Shown piece by piece: positions 1 to 4,791 of a stretch of 5,809 nt of DNA. Location of the stretch: contig VBKY01000421.1 of NCBI GenBank assembly GCA_005879255.1, forward strand, positions 1-5,809, written 5' to 3'. The notes under the pieces are model-generated. The model made no database searches, was not told the DNA's origin, and saw nothing but the letters and a program-made list of their open reading frames with translations. This DNA comes from Deltaproteobacteria bacterium (lineage in GTDB: Bacteria; Desulfobacterota_B; Binatia; UBA9968). A program made the translations under genes and the position numbers. How positions within the stretch are numbered: the first letter of the stretch is position 1; each line of letters starts with the position of its first letter.

Positions 1-7
1 ATCTCTT

Positions 8-46
8 TCCTCCACCGCGTCGCGGGAGAGAGGCTGAAGGAGGGGA
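8..46. repeat. Degenerate REP-like palindromic element
   Basis: This non-coding stretch lies just beyond the 3' end of the FAH-family gene. It centres on a perfect palindrome, CCGCGTCGCGG (15-25), flanked by a pyrimidine-rich left side (CCTCC) and a purine-rich right side (GGGAGAGAGG, then GAAGGAGGGG). The shape resembles the dispersed intergenic repeats of many proteobacteria, in which a CCTC...CGCG hairpin is followed by a GAGGG tail. The arms are imperfect outside the core, so it would be an eroded copy. There is no T-run on the minus-strand side, so it is not a classical terminator for the gene ending at 103. Membership in a genomic repeat family is inferred from resemblance only. Confidence 0.4.
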
Positions 47-63
47 ATTGAACGGAGCGTTAG

Positions 64-90
64 CGTTTGAACGATTTGAACATTTTGAAC
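64..90. repeat. Three-copy 9-bp tandem repeat (NNTTTGAAC)
   Basis: TTTGAAC occurs at 66-72, 75-81 and 84-90, exactly nine bases apart, with two variable bases between copies. A related AATTGAAC lies just upstream near 46-53. On the minus strand the array reads GTTCAAANN repeated, starting 13 bases past the stop of the FAH-family gene. It does not form a hairpin. It could be a microsatellite-like remnant or a binding array; the sequence does not distinguish these. Confidence 0.6.
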
Positions 91-102
91 GACATCCGAC
101 GG

Positions 103-1038
103 TTACCCCGTTGCTTTGGCGTACTTGCCGGTGAGCTGCGGCGTGGGAACTTCCAATCCTTTTTCCTGGCGTTGCAACCGCGTCTCCCTCGCCCACGTGC
201 GCTTTAAATCATCGCGGATCTTCACGCGCAGCCGGCCCAGCGGCGCGGTTTCGAGCTCGACCAAGTCTCCGTCCTGGAACGGGTTCAATCCACGGTGATT
301 GGTTCCCAAAGCCAGCACATCGCCTGCTTCTAGCGGGTGAATCGAGCTGACCCATTCGATGCAGCGTGGAATCTTGTGGGCCATATCGCTCGTGTTGTAG
401 TTCTGCATCAGCGTGCCGTTCACCCACAGCCGCACCTGAAGATTGTGCGGGTCCTTCACCTCGTCGGCCGTCACGAGATACGGGCCCATCGGCGCGAAGG
501 TGTCGCGCGATTTCATCTGATAGAACGTATTGCCCGAAGGCGGCAGGCCGCGCGCCGATCCGTCGATAAAGTTAACGTAGCCGAAAACGTATTCCATTGC
601 GTTCGCCGCGGGCACGTTGGCGGCGCGTTTGCCGATCACCAGCGCCAGCTCCGCCTCACCCTCGAAGATCGTAGCGGGCACGTCGGGCAGAATCATTGTG
701 TCATTATCGCCGATAACGCAACCAGGTGACTTGTGGAACGCGTTGATCGGCGCCGGCTCCTTGCGCGTGCCGTCCTCCATGTAGTTCACCGCCATGGCGT
801 CAATATTGACCGGCCTCGGCAGCGGCGGCCGGATTCGGACCTTGTCGATCGGCGTCCCCTTGCCGTCAACGGTCGCTTTCTCTAGCCCGGCGCGGTAATC
901 CGCGAAGCGTTCGATCAGACCGCTGATGAGATTGTGCGGCCCGGTGTGCGGGATCTCGCGCACCGCTTGCGACACGTCCACCACGGTATCGCCCTTCAGC
1001 ACACCCAGCTTGAAATCATCGAAGAATAAGAGCTTCAT
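103..1038 (-). CDS. Fumarylacetoacetate hydrolase (FAH) family protein
   Basis: A 311-residue cytosolic protein of the FAH superfamily, whose members hydrolyse or isomerise beta-diketo acids, acylpyruvates and related ring-cleavage products using a divalent metal. The N-terminal domain spans about residues 1-70 and the catalytic domain about 75-275. Metal ligands are visible as Glu128 and Glu130 in EGEAELALVIGK and Asp159 in NFIDGSARG. The family's F-x-K segment (FHK, 101-103), the DTFAPMGPYLVTADEV block (179-193), the NGTLMQNYNTSDM block (207-219) and the EAGDVLALGT turn (237-246) are all present, so the enzyme should be active. A charged tail of about 35 residues follows the catalytic domain. 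The start is set by AGGAGGG (1049-1043), four bases before the ATG. It is last of the four minus-strand genes, 186 bases after the second SDR. Candidates are an acylpyruvate hydrolase or a hydroxyhepta-diene-dioate isomerase-like enzyme; the substrate cannot be assigned. Confidence 0.93.
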   Translation of the reverse strand: MKLLFFDDFKLGVLKGDTVVDVSQAVREIPHTGPHNLISGLIERFADYRAGLEKATVDGKGTPIDKVRIRPPLPRPVNIDAMAVNYMEDGTRKEPAPINAFHKSPGCVIGDNDTMILPDVPATIFEGEAELALVIGKRAANVPAANAMEYVFGYVNFIDGSARGLPPSGNTFYQMKSRDTFAPMGPYLVTADEVKDPHNLQVRLWVNGTLMQNYNTSDMAHKIPRCIEWVSSIHPLEAGDVLALGTNHRGLNPFQDGDLVELETAPLGRLRVKIRDDLKRTWARETRLQRQEKGLEVPTPQLTGKYAKATG

Positions 1039-1105
1039 TTATCCCTCCTACTAGCGTTAGCACCTTCTAAATAATCCACCTGCGCTTTAATGGTCGATAA
1101 TTGAC

Positions 1106-1136
1106 GATAGAGGATAGAAGATCGCCATCCTCGATC
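1106..1136. repeat. Imperfect inverted repeat in the SDR-FAH gap
   Basis: GATAGAGGAT (1106-1115) and ATCCTCGATC (1127-1136) form ten-base arms with one mismatch around an 11-base loop. The surrounding stretch (about 1096-1155) is built from variants of GATAGAGGAT and CGATCCTCCATTCTCGATC, purine-rich on one side and pyrimidine-rich on the other. On the minus strand it would fold in the leader of the FAH-family transcript. No T-run follows, so it is not an obvious terminator. It could be a dispersed intergenic repeat or an mRNA-stabilising hairpin. Confidence 0.45.
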
Positions 1137-1169
1137 CTCCATTCTCGATCATCGGCCCCTGCACCGTTC

Positions 1170-1199
1170 GGTATAGGTCAACTGCGACGGCAGGGTCAA
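1170..1199 (-). promoter_or_regulatory. Candidate sigma70-like promoter for the FAH-family gene
   Basis: On the minus strand TTGACC (1199-1194, five of six to consensus) is followed, after 18 bases, by TATACC (1175-1170, four of six). It would give a leader of about 125 bases containing the inverted repeat at 1106-1136. The same hexamer TTGACC recurs at 1211-1206 and 1181-1176, so the -35 assignment is ambiguous. A separate promoter is plausible because of the 186-base gap before this gene. Sequence match only. Confidence 0.33.
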
Positions 1200-1224
1200 G
1201 CTCTAGGTCAATATCCGATGCGTT

Positions 1225-2025
1225 CTAGTAATGCATATCCGCATTGACGCCGCCGGACACCGAGAATGCCTCGCCGGTAATACTTAGGGCCAGCGGCGAA
1301 CAAAGGAATGTAACTACGTAGCCAATATCCTCTGCAGTAACTAAATGGCGGATGAGACTACGCTGCCGCAATTCCTCCAAATAAACGTCAAGCGTTTTAC
1401 CCTGGCGCTCGGCTTGCGCGCGATAGCGTTCTAAATCAGCTTCGGTGAGCGTCGTGCCGGGATAGATAGCGTTCACGTTGATGCCGAACGGGCCGAGTGT
1501 GTTCGCCAGGGATTTCGTCAAGGCGACGCAGGAGATATTGCGGGCTGGCGTGCTGACAGCGGTACCGGGGGTGCGTCCGGCGCCGCCGCTTAGATTGATG
1601 ATCCGCCCCCAACCGGCTTGCTTCATGTACGGCGCAGCCTCGCGCGCGCAGCGGAAGTAGCCGAGGAATTTCTCTTCGAAGTCTTTGACGATCTGCTCGT
1701 CGCTGATCACATCCATGTTGTCAGGGATGGTGCCCCCGACGCGTGCGGCGCAATTAGCAAGGATATGAACTCCGCCCAGAGCCTCGGCCGCTCGTCGAAC
1801 GAATGCCTTAATCGATTCGCCGCTCAGCGTGTCCAAGACCAGTGGAACGATCATGCGGCCTGTCTCCTGAGTGATCTCCGCGGCAGCCTCGCGCAGCATC
1901 CCCTCGGTCCTGGCGCCAATCGCAACATCGCAGCCCTCGCGCGCCAACTGTCGCGCTATCGCCTTGCCCATGCCACGGCTGCCACCAGAGACGATTGCTT
2001 TCTTGCCCTGCAGCTGCAGATCCAT
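1225..2025 (-). CDS. SDR-family protein with degenerate catalytic tetrad
   Basis: A 266-residue Rossmann-fold protein of the short-chain dehydrogenase/reductase family, normal length for a classical SDR. The cofactor motif SGGSRGMG (13-20) is intact apart from Ser for Thr, so NAD(P) binding is likely. The usual NNAG is NCAA (91-94). The active-site Ser is present (Ser146 in INLSGGAG), and counting from it and from the conserved LTKSLA and NAIYPG blocks puts Thr159 where the catalytic Tyr belongs and Asn163 where the Lys belongs (TPARN instead of YxxxK). Lys119 sits at the tetrad Asn position. I recall database SDRs with a similar ARN segment and a K-x-LGY-x-RCAR block, so this may be a divergent subfamily rather than a decayed gene; no frameshift or internal stop is seen. 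The start is supported by GAGGAG (2036-2031), five bases upstream. It lies 249 bases beyond the crotonase gene. Substrate and even redox activity are uncertain. Confidence 0.9.
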   Translation of the reverse strand: MDLQLQGKKAIVSGGSRGMGKAIARQLAREGCDVAIGARTEGMLREAAAEITQETGRMIVPLVLDTLSGESIKAFVRRAAEALGGVHILANCAARVGGTIPDNMDVISDEQIVKDFEEKFLGYFRCAREAAPYMKQAGWGRIINLSGGAGRTPGTAVSTPARNISCVALTKSLANTLGPFGINVNAIYPGTTLTEADLERYRAQAERQGKTLDVYLEELRQRSLIRHLVTAEDIGYVVTFLCSPLALSITGEAFSVSGGVNADMHY

Positions 2026-2060
2026 GCGTTCTCCTCAGTCGAAGTCGTTAGGTTCTTCCC

Positions 2061-2088
2061 CTTTTATTGTTGAACCGAAGGATTTCAA
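2061..2088 (-). promoter_or_regulatory. Weak candidate promoter for the second SDR gene
   Basis: On the minus strand TTGAAA (2088-2083) and TAAAAG (2066-2061) are separated by 16 bases, with an AT-rich -10 region in an otherwise GC-rich setting. A start here would give a short leader with the GAGGAG ribosome-binding site at 2036-2031. The 249-base gap from the preceding gene makes an internal promoter plausible. The -10 match is only four of six. Confidence 0.28.
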
Positions 2089-2134
2089 AGAAGTTCATAG
2101 CGCCGAGATCCTAAGAGCGCCAGGTTACGTGCCT

Positions 2135-2196
2135 TGTCATTTCGACTGGAGGGAAAAATCTTTCTTAGATCCCTCGCATTTGTTGGCAATGATGGG
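2135..2196. repeat. Degenerate TGTCAT...ATGA palindromic intergenic repeat
   Basis: The stretch opens with TGTCATTTCGACTGGAGGG, continues with AAAAATCTTTCTTAGATCCCTCGC and closes with GGCAATGATG. An internal hairpin pairs GAGGGA with TCCCTC, and ATCT with AGAT around a TTCTT loop. The overall plan matches the dispersed bacterial repeat type that begins GTCATTCCGAGCG, has GGAATCT...AGATCCCTCG in the middle and ends GGGATGAC. Several positions have drifted, so this is probably an old copy. It fills the middle of the 249-base gap between the crotonase and second SDR genes. No T-run follows on the minus strand, so termination is not evident. Confidence 0.5.
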
Positions 2197-2274
2197 CCGA
2201 CGCCTCCCTCACTTGGCGTAGTTTGCGCCTTCGCGAGAGCATCGCATTCTTGCTGCACTCCCCAAAAGTGTTAC

Positions 2275-3117
2275 TTATCTTTCGCCCGCAGGTCGTTTTA
2301 CCGGCTCCAGTCCGGGCCGGTACTTTTTTTCGTCCAGGAACTCGCGCATGCCGCGTGCTCGCGTCTGTTCCGGATCCGCGGCGCGAAGCGCCATGCTCTT
2401 CGCCCCCAAATATTCGTAAGCTTGATCCATGTCCATGCCGCGCACGGCACGGATCGCTTGCTTTGTGTAGGCCAAAACCATCGGGCTCTTCGCCATTAGC
2501 TCTCGCGCGACGGCCACCGTTTCCTCGCGCAGTTTCTCCGCCGGAACCGCCAGCGTCGCGATGCCCAACTCTACCGCTTTGCGGCCGTCGATCGTGCGCC
2601 CGGTCATCGCATAGAACAAGGCGTTTCGATACGACACCATGTCGCCGAAGACCTTGCTCACGTTGCCGCCGGGAATAATACCCCAGTTAACCTCCGACAA
2701 ACCGAAGGTCGCGCTTTCCGCAGCGATAACCATATCGCAAGCCGCGAGAGAGATGAACGCGCCGCCGTAACAATAGCCGTTAACCATGGCGATGCTTGGC
2801 TTGCGCGACCAAGTAAGCAACTCCGTCGCCCAGCGACGATGCGCCGTCATGGCCCGGAAGCGCACCACGGGGTCTTTATCCGTCTCGCGAAAATACTGCT
2901 TCAAATCCATCCCCGCGCTCCAACTGTTGCCCGCGCCGGTGATCACGATGACTTTAGTTTCCTCCTCGGTCTCCAGCTCGTACAAAATCTGCTCCATCTC
3001 GACAAGAAGCGTCGGGTTCATCGCGTTGCGCTTCTCCGGTCGATTGAACGTGATCCACGTAATCCCTTCGTCGTCGGTTTCGACGAGCACGCAGGTGTAT
3101 TCTTTCTTTTTAGCCAT
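2275..3117 (-). CDS. Crotonase-family protein resembling hydroxycinnamoyl-CoA hydratase-lyase
   Basis: A 280-residue enoyl-CoA hydratase/isomerase superfamily protein, cytosolic and expected to act on an acyl-CoA. It follows the Pseudomonas feruloyl-CoA hydratase-lyase (HCHL) closely from memory: NRPEKRNAM (25-33), AGMDLKQYFRETD (68-80), MVNGYCYGGAF (111-121), FGLSEVNWGIIPGG (138-151) and the C-terminal FLDEKKYRPGLEPVKR. The oxyanion hole should use the backbone at Met70 and Gly119. Glu142 corresponds to the essential Glu143 of HCHL, and Tyr75 is kept. However, the HCHL substrate-binding Tyr239 aligns with Gly238 (YEYLGAK), and Ser123, reported as not catalytically important, aligns with Ile122. 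Hydration, with or without retro-aldol cleavage, is therefore likely, but a 4-hydroxycinnamoyl substrate is doubtful. AAGGAG (3130-3125) lies seven bases before the ATG, and the upstream SDR ends 48 bases away, so the two are probably co-transcribed. Confidence 0.92.
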   Translation of the reverse strand: MAKKKEYTCVLVETDDEGITWITFNRPEKRNAMNPTLLVEMEQILYELETEEETKVIVITGAGNSWSAGMDLKQYFRETDKDPVVRFRAMTAHRRWATELLTWSRKPSIAMVNGYCYGGAFISLAACDMVIAAESATFGLSEVNWGIIPGGNVSKVFGDMVSYRNALFYAMTGRTIDGRKAVELGIATLAVPAEKLREETVAVARELMAKSPMVLAYTKQAIRAVRGMDMDQAYEYLGAKSMALRAADPEQTRARGMREFLDEKKYRPGLEPVKRPAGER

Positions 3118-3165
3118 AGGAGTTCTCCTTCAAAATTTATTGTGCCAAGATTTTTCGCTAGCCCG

Positions 3166-3870
3166 TTAGAATTTTTCCGACCATGGGCGCAACTCAATGT
3201 GAGATGCCCACGCACTACGTTGCTGGCGGTGCAGCTGGAGATAAGTGAGAGCGATCGCGTCAGGATCGAGGCAGCCATCTGGACCGCGCGACGTGAGACG
3301 CTCCGGGCGGCGCGTCGGCTCGCAGATGCCGCCGTCGATTACGACTTGGGCGACGTGGATATTCTGCGGTTGAAGCTCGCGCGCCATGCTTTGTACTAGT
3401 CCGGTCAACCCTAACTTGCCCATGGCGAAGGCCGCAGAGTTTGCATATCCTTTGACGCTTGCGGAAGCGCCGGTGAACAATATCGTTCCGCTTCCGGCTT
3501 TGATCATTCGCTTGGCGGCTGCCTGTCCGACGAGGAATCCGCCGTAACACGTAACCAGCACCGTTTTGCGCACTTCTTCGGTATCCAATTCGGTGATCGG
3601 GCCGCGCACGCGAGCGCTCGCGTTATAGACAACCAAATTGGGTTCGCCGATGTCTTTCGCCACTGAGTCGAATAAATTTTCCACATCCTTTGGGCTGCTC
3701 GCATCGCACAGATAGGCGCGGCCATCGATCTCTATGACTAAGCCGTCCAGTTTCTTGGCATCGCGCGCGGCCAACGCCACCTGCATACCTTCCTTCTTAA
3801 AAAGCCTCGCCAGCGAGGCGCTGAGCCCTGGGCCGGCGCCGACAATCAAAGCAATTTCTTGTTCAGCCAT
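3166..3870 (-). CDS. SDR-family protein with Phe in place of catalytic Tyr (SDR_c10-like)
   Basis: A 234-residue Rossmann-fold protein. The ATG at 3870 is chosen over one at 3897 because GGAGGA (3881-3876) lies five bases before it and the protein then begins directly with the first beta strand (EIALIVGAG). The glycine motif is incomplete: VGAGPGLS (10-17) instead of TGxxxGxG. NNAG is replaced by YNASA (82-86), and YxxxK is FAMGK with Phe148 and Lys152. The GASAS (134-138) segment and the SMARELQPQNIHVAQVVIDGG block (161-181) are well formed. This pattern, an imperfect glycine motif with Phe for Tyr but Lys kept, is the description I recall for the conserved-domain subgroup SDR_c10. It is first of the minus-strand cluster and is followed after 48 bases by the crotonase gene. 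It may bind NAD(P), but ordinary Tyr-dependent proton transfer is not possible; the substrate is unknown. Confidence 0.9.
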   Translation of the reverse strand: MAEQEIALIVGAGPGLSASLARLFKKEGMQVALAARDAKKLDGLVIEIDGRAYLCDASSPKDVENLFDSVAKDIGEPNLVVYNASARVRGPITELDTEEVRKTVLVTCYGGFLVGQAAAKRMIKAGSGTILFTGASASVKGYANSAAFAMGKLGLTGLVQSMARELQPQNIHVAQVVIDGGICEPTRRPERLTSRGPDGCLDPDAIALTYLQLHRQQRSAWASHIELRPWSEKF

Positions 3871-3887
3871 TGGAATCCTCCAACGGC

Positions 3888-3916
3888 CGGATATCAAGAT
3901 GCGGACGGGCTGTCAA
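3888..3916 (-). promoter_or_regulatory. Candidate promoter for the SDR-crotonase pair
   Basis: On the minus strand a perfect TTGACA (3916-3911) is followed after 17 bases by TATCCG (3893-3888), a poor -10 with only TAT conserved. Transcription would begin close to the ribosome-binding site at 3881-3876, leaving a very short leader. The -35 overlaps the palindrome at 3913-3923, which would suit repression or activation at that site. The weak -10 could point to activator dependence, or the call may be wrong. Confidence 0.35.
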
Positions 3917-3923
3917 TTATTGA
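3913..3923. promoter_or_regulatory. Small palindrome TCAAT-T-ATTGA overlapping the -35
   Basis: Perfect five-base arms around one base, lying over the TTGACA element of the candidate promoter for the SDR-crotonase pair. The half-site is the same as in the palindrome at 3983-3996, in the opposite arrangement. A candidate operator; no regulator gene is present in the window. Confidence 0.3.
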
Positions 3924-3982
3924 GACACGCAAACGGAATGAATAAAGAAATGGCAGTGGGAGAAGCGAAAAAAACACGATGA

Positions 3983-3996
3983 CATTGATTTCAATG
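3983..3996. promoter_or_regulatory. Perfect palindrome CATTGA-TT-TCAATG in the divergent promoter region
   Basis: Six-base arms with a two-base spacer, placed between the minus-strand SDR gene (start 3870) and the plus-strand DUF2721 gene (start 4135). Position and symmetry suit a dimeric regulator's operator. The rest of this 264-base gap holds no gene that I can support, only the candidate promoters listed. Confidence 0.33.
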
Positions 3997-4071
3997 CCGG
4001 CTAGGCACCGTGACCTGGCTCGGCTATGAACCCGCCAGTGCTACATCCTGATATTTCGACTGCAATGCGTA

Positions 4072-4100
4072 CTGACTTCTCCTTCTCGGCTTGGTATTAA
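4072..4100 (+). promoter_or_regulatory. Candidate promoter for the DUF2721 gene
   Basis: CTGACT (4072-4077, four of six) and TATTAA (4095-4100, four of six) are spaced 17 bases apart, in the most AT-rich spot before the gene. Transcription would start near 4107, giving a leader of about 28 bases to the GTG at 4135. Confidence 0.38.
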
Positions 4101-4134
4101 AAATGAGGATCCGCGAAATCGTCGCCGATGTGGC

Positions 4135-4599
4135 GTGGATAATATTGATTGGAATCAATTTGTGCTGGAGTTTTCGGACGTCGCCGTAGCGCACGCAATC
4201 CAACTGGCTGTTGCGCCGGTTTTTCTTCTCTCAGGTATCGGCGCGATACTAGTGGTCATGACCAACAGGTTGGGAAGAATCATCGACCGTGCTCGGGTCT
4301 TGGAGGAAAAGTTGGATGGCGCTTCGGCGGCAATTCTCGCTACGCTACGCGCTGATCTCGGGATTCTATCGCGGCGAGCAAAGCTCATCAGCCGCGCTAT
4401 TACCCTTTGCACGGCGACGGCACTGCTCGTATGTACCGTTATCGCAGTGTTATTCCTCAGCGCCTTTTTTCGCTTTGACGCCACAATACCTGTGACTTTG
4501 CTGTTCATCGCGGCAATGTCGACTTTCTTTCTGGGCCTAGTGTGGTTTCTGCGGGAAATCTATTTGGCCACCGTGACGCTTCGTATCGGACCTCGTTGA
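4135..4599 (+). CDS. DUF2721 family small membrane protein
   Basis: A 154-residue integral membrane protein with three predicted hydrophobic segments: about residues 20-43, 88-112 and 117-138. The hallmark block IQLAVAPVFLLSGIGAILVVMTNRLGRIIDRAR, split over residues 22-54, and the ISRAITLCTATALLVC region (85-100) match the conserved, functionally uncharacterised DUF2721 family. A charged loop (about 45-86) with several Arg and Lys lies between the first and second segments and is probably cytoplasmic. It ends FLREIYLATVTLRIG, also typical. The start is GTG; no strong ribosome-binding site lies at normal distance (GAGGAT at 4105-4110 is too far), and the frame stays open upstream without an ATG, so the exact start is less certain. 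It stands alone, divergent from the SDR-crotonase pair and convergent with the beta-propeller gene. Role unknown. Confidence 0.9.
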   Translation: MDNIDWNQFVLEFSDVAVAHAIQLAVAPVFLLSGIGAILVVMTNRLGRIIDRARVLEEKLDGASAAILATLRADLGILSRRAKLISRAITLCTATALLVCTVIAVLFLSAFFRFDATIPVTLLFIAAMSTFFLGLVWFLREIYLATVTLRIGPR

Positions 4600-4600
4600 G

Positions 4601-4641
4601 TCGGCCGGGCGAGTCGATTGGCCGAACTGTAAGTATTTTTT
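4601..4641 (+). terminator. Possible weak terminator after the DUF2721 gene
   Basis: TCGGCC (4601-4606) pairs with GGCCGA (4620-4625) around a 13-base loop directly after the stop codon, and a run of six T follows at 4636-4641. The ten-base distance between stem and T-run is longer than in typical intrinsic terminators, so the call is tentative. Confidence 0.33.
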
Positions 4642-4720
4642 CCCAGGGAGAAATCAACGGAAAATGGATTCTCCTCCAGCGGTGCGCTTTTCTTATTGTT
4701 TCGAATCTTTTACTTGACTT

Positions 4721-4770
4721 AAAAACGCGGGCCAGGTCTCTTGATTTGAAATTACCAAGAGCCTGGCCCG
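4721..4770 (-). terminator. Strong rho-independent terminator of the beta-propeller gene
   Basis: A 15-bp stem pairs 4728-4743 (CGGGCCAGG, a bulged T at 4737, CTCTTG) with 4756-4770 (CAAGAGCCTGGCCCG) around a 12-base loop. On the minus strand the GC-rich stem base is followed by CG and then TTTTT (4725-4721). It begins 21 bases past the stop codon at 4792. On the plus strand no T-run follows, so it should work in one direction only. Confidence 0.88.
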
Positions 4771-4791
4771 TGTGGATTATTCACACGCGCT

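Noticed and set aside
2135..2196. Hairpin as a terminator for the crotonase transcript
   Set aside because: The stem is interrupted and no T-run follows it on the minus strand; the repeat explanation fits better.
2223..2678. 151-residue plus-strand open frame opposite the crotonase 3' end
   Set aside because: Pro-, Arg- and Ser-rich composition typical of an antisense frame, with no domain signal.
2839..3399. 186-residue plus-strand open frame spanning the crotonase-SDR junction
   Set aside because: It runs antisense through two well-supported genes and their ribosome-binding site, and shows no family motif.
3871..3897. Nine-residue N-terminal extension of the first SDR (start at 3897)
   Set aside because: The extension contains the GGAGGA ribosome-binding site of the 3870 start and precedes the normal first beta strand of the fold.
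4155..4508. 117-residue minus-strand open frame opposite the DUF2721 gene
   Set aside because: The plus frame matches DUF2721 throughout; the opposite frame has Ser- and Arg-rich low-complexity composition.
4647..4674. GGAGAA/TTCTCC inverted repeat between the two convergent genes
   Set aside because: Six-base arms with a 16-base loop and no T-run; likely chance.
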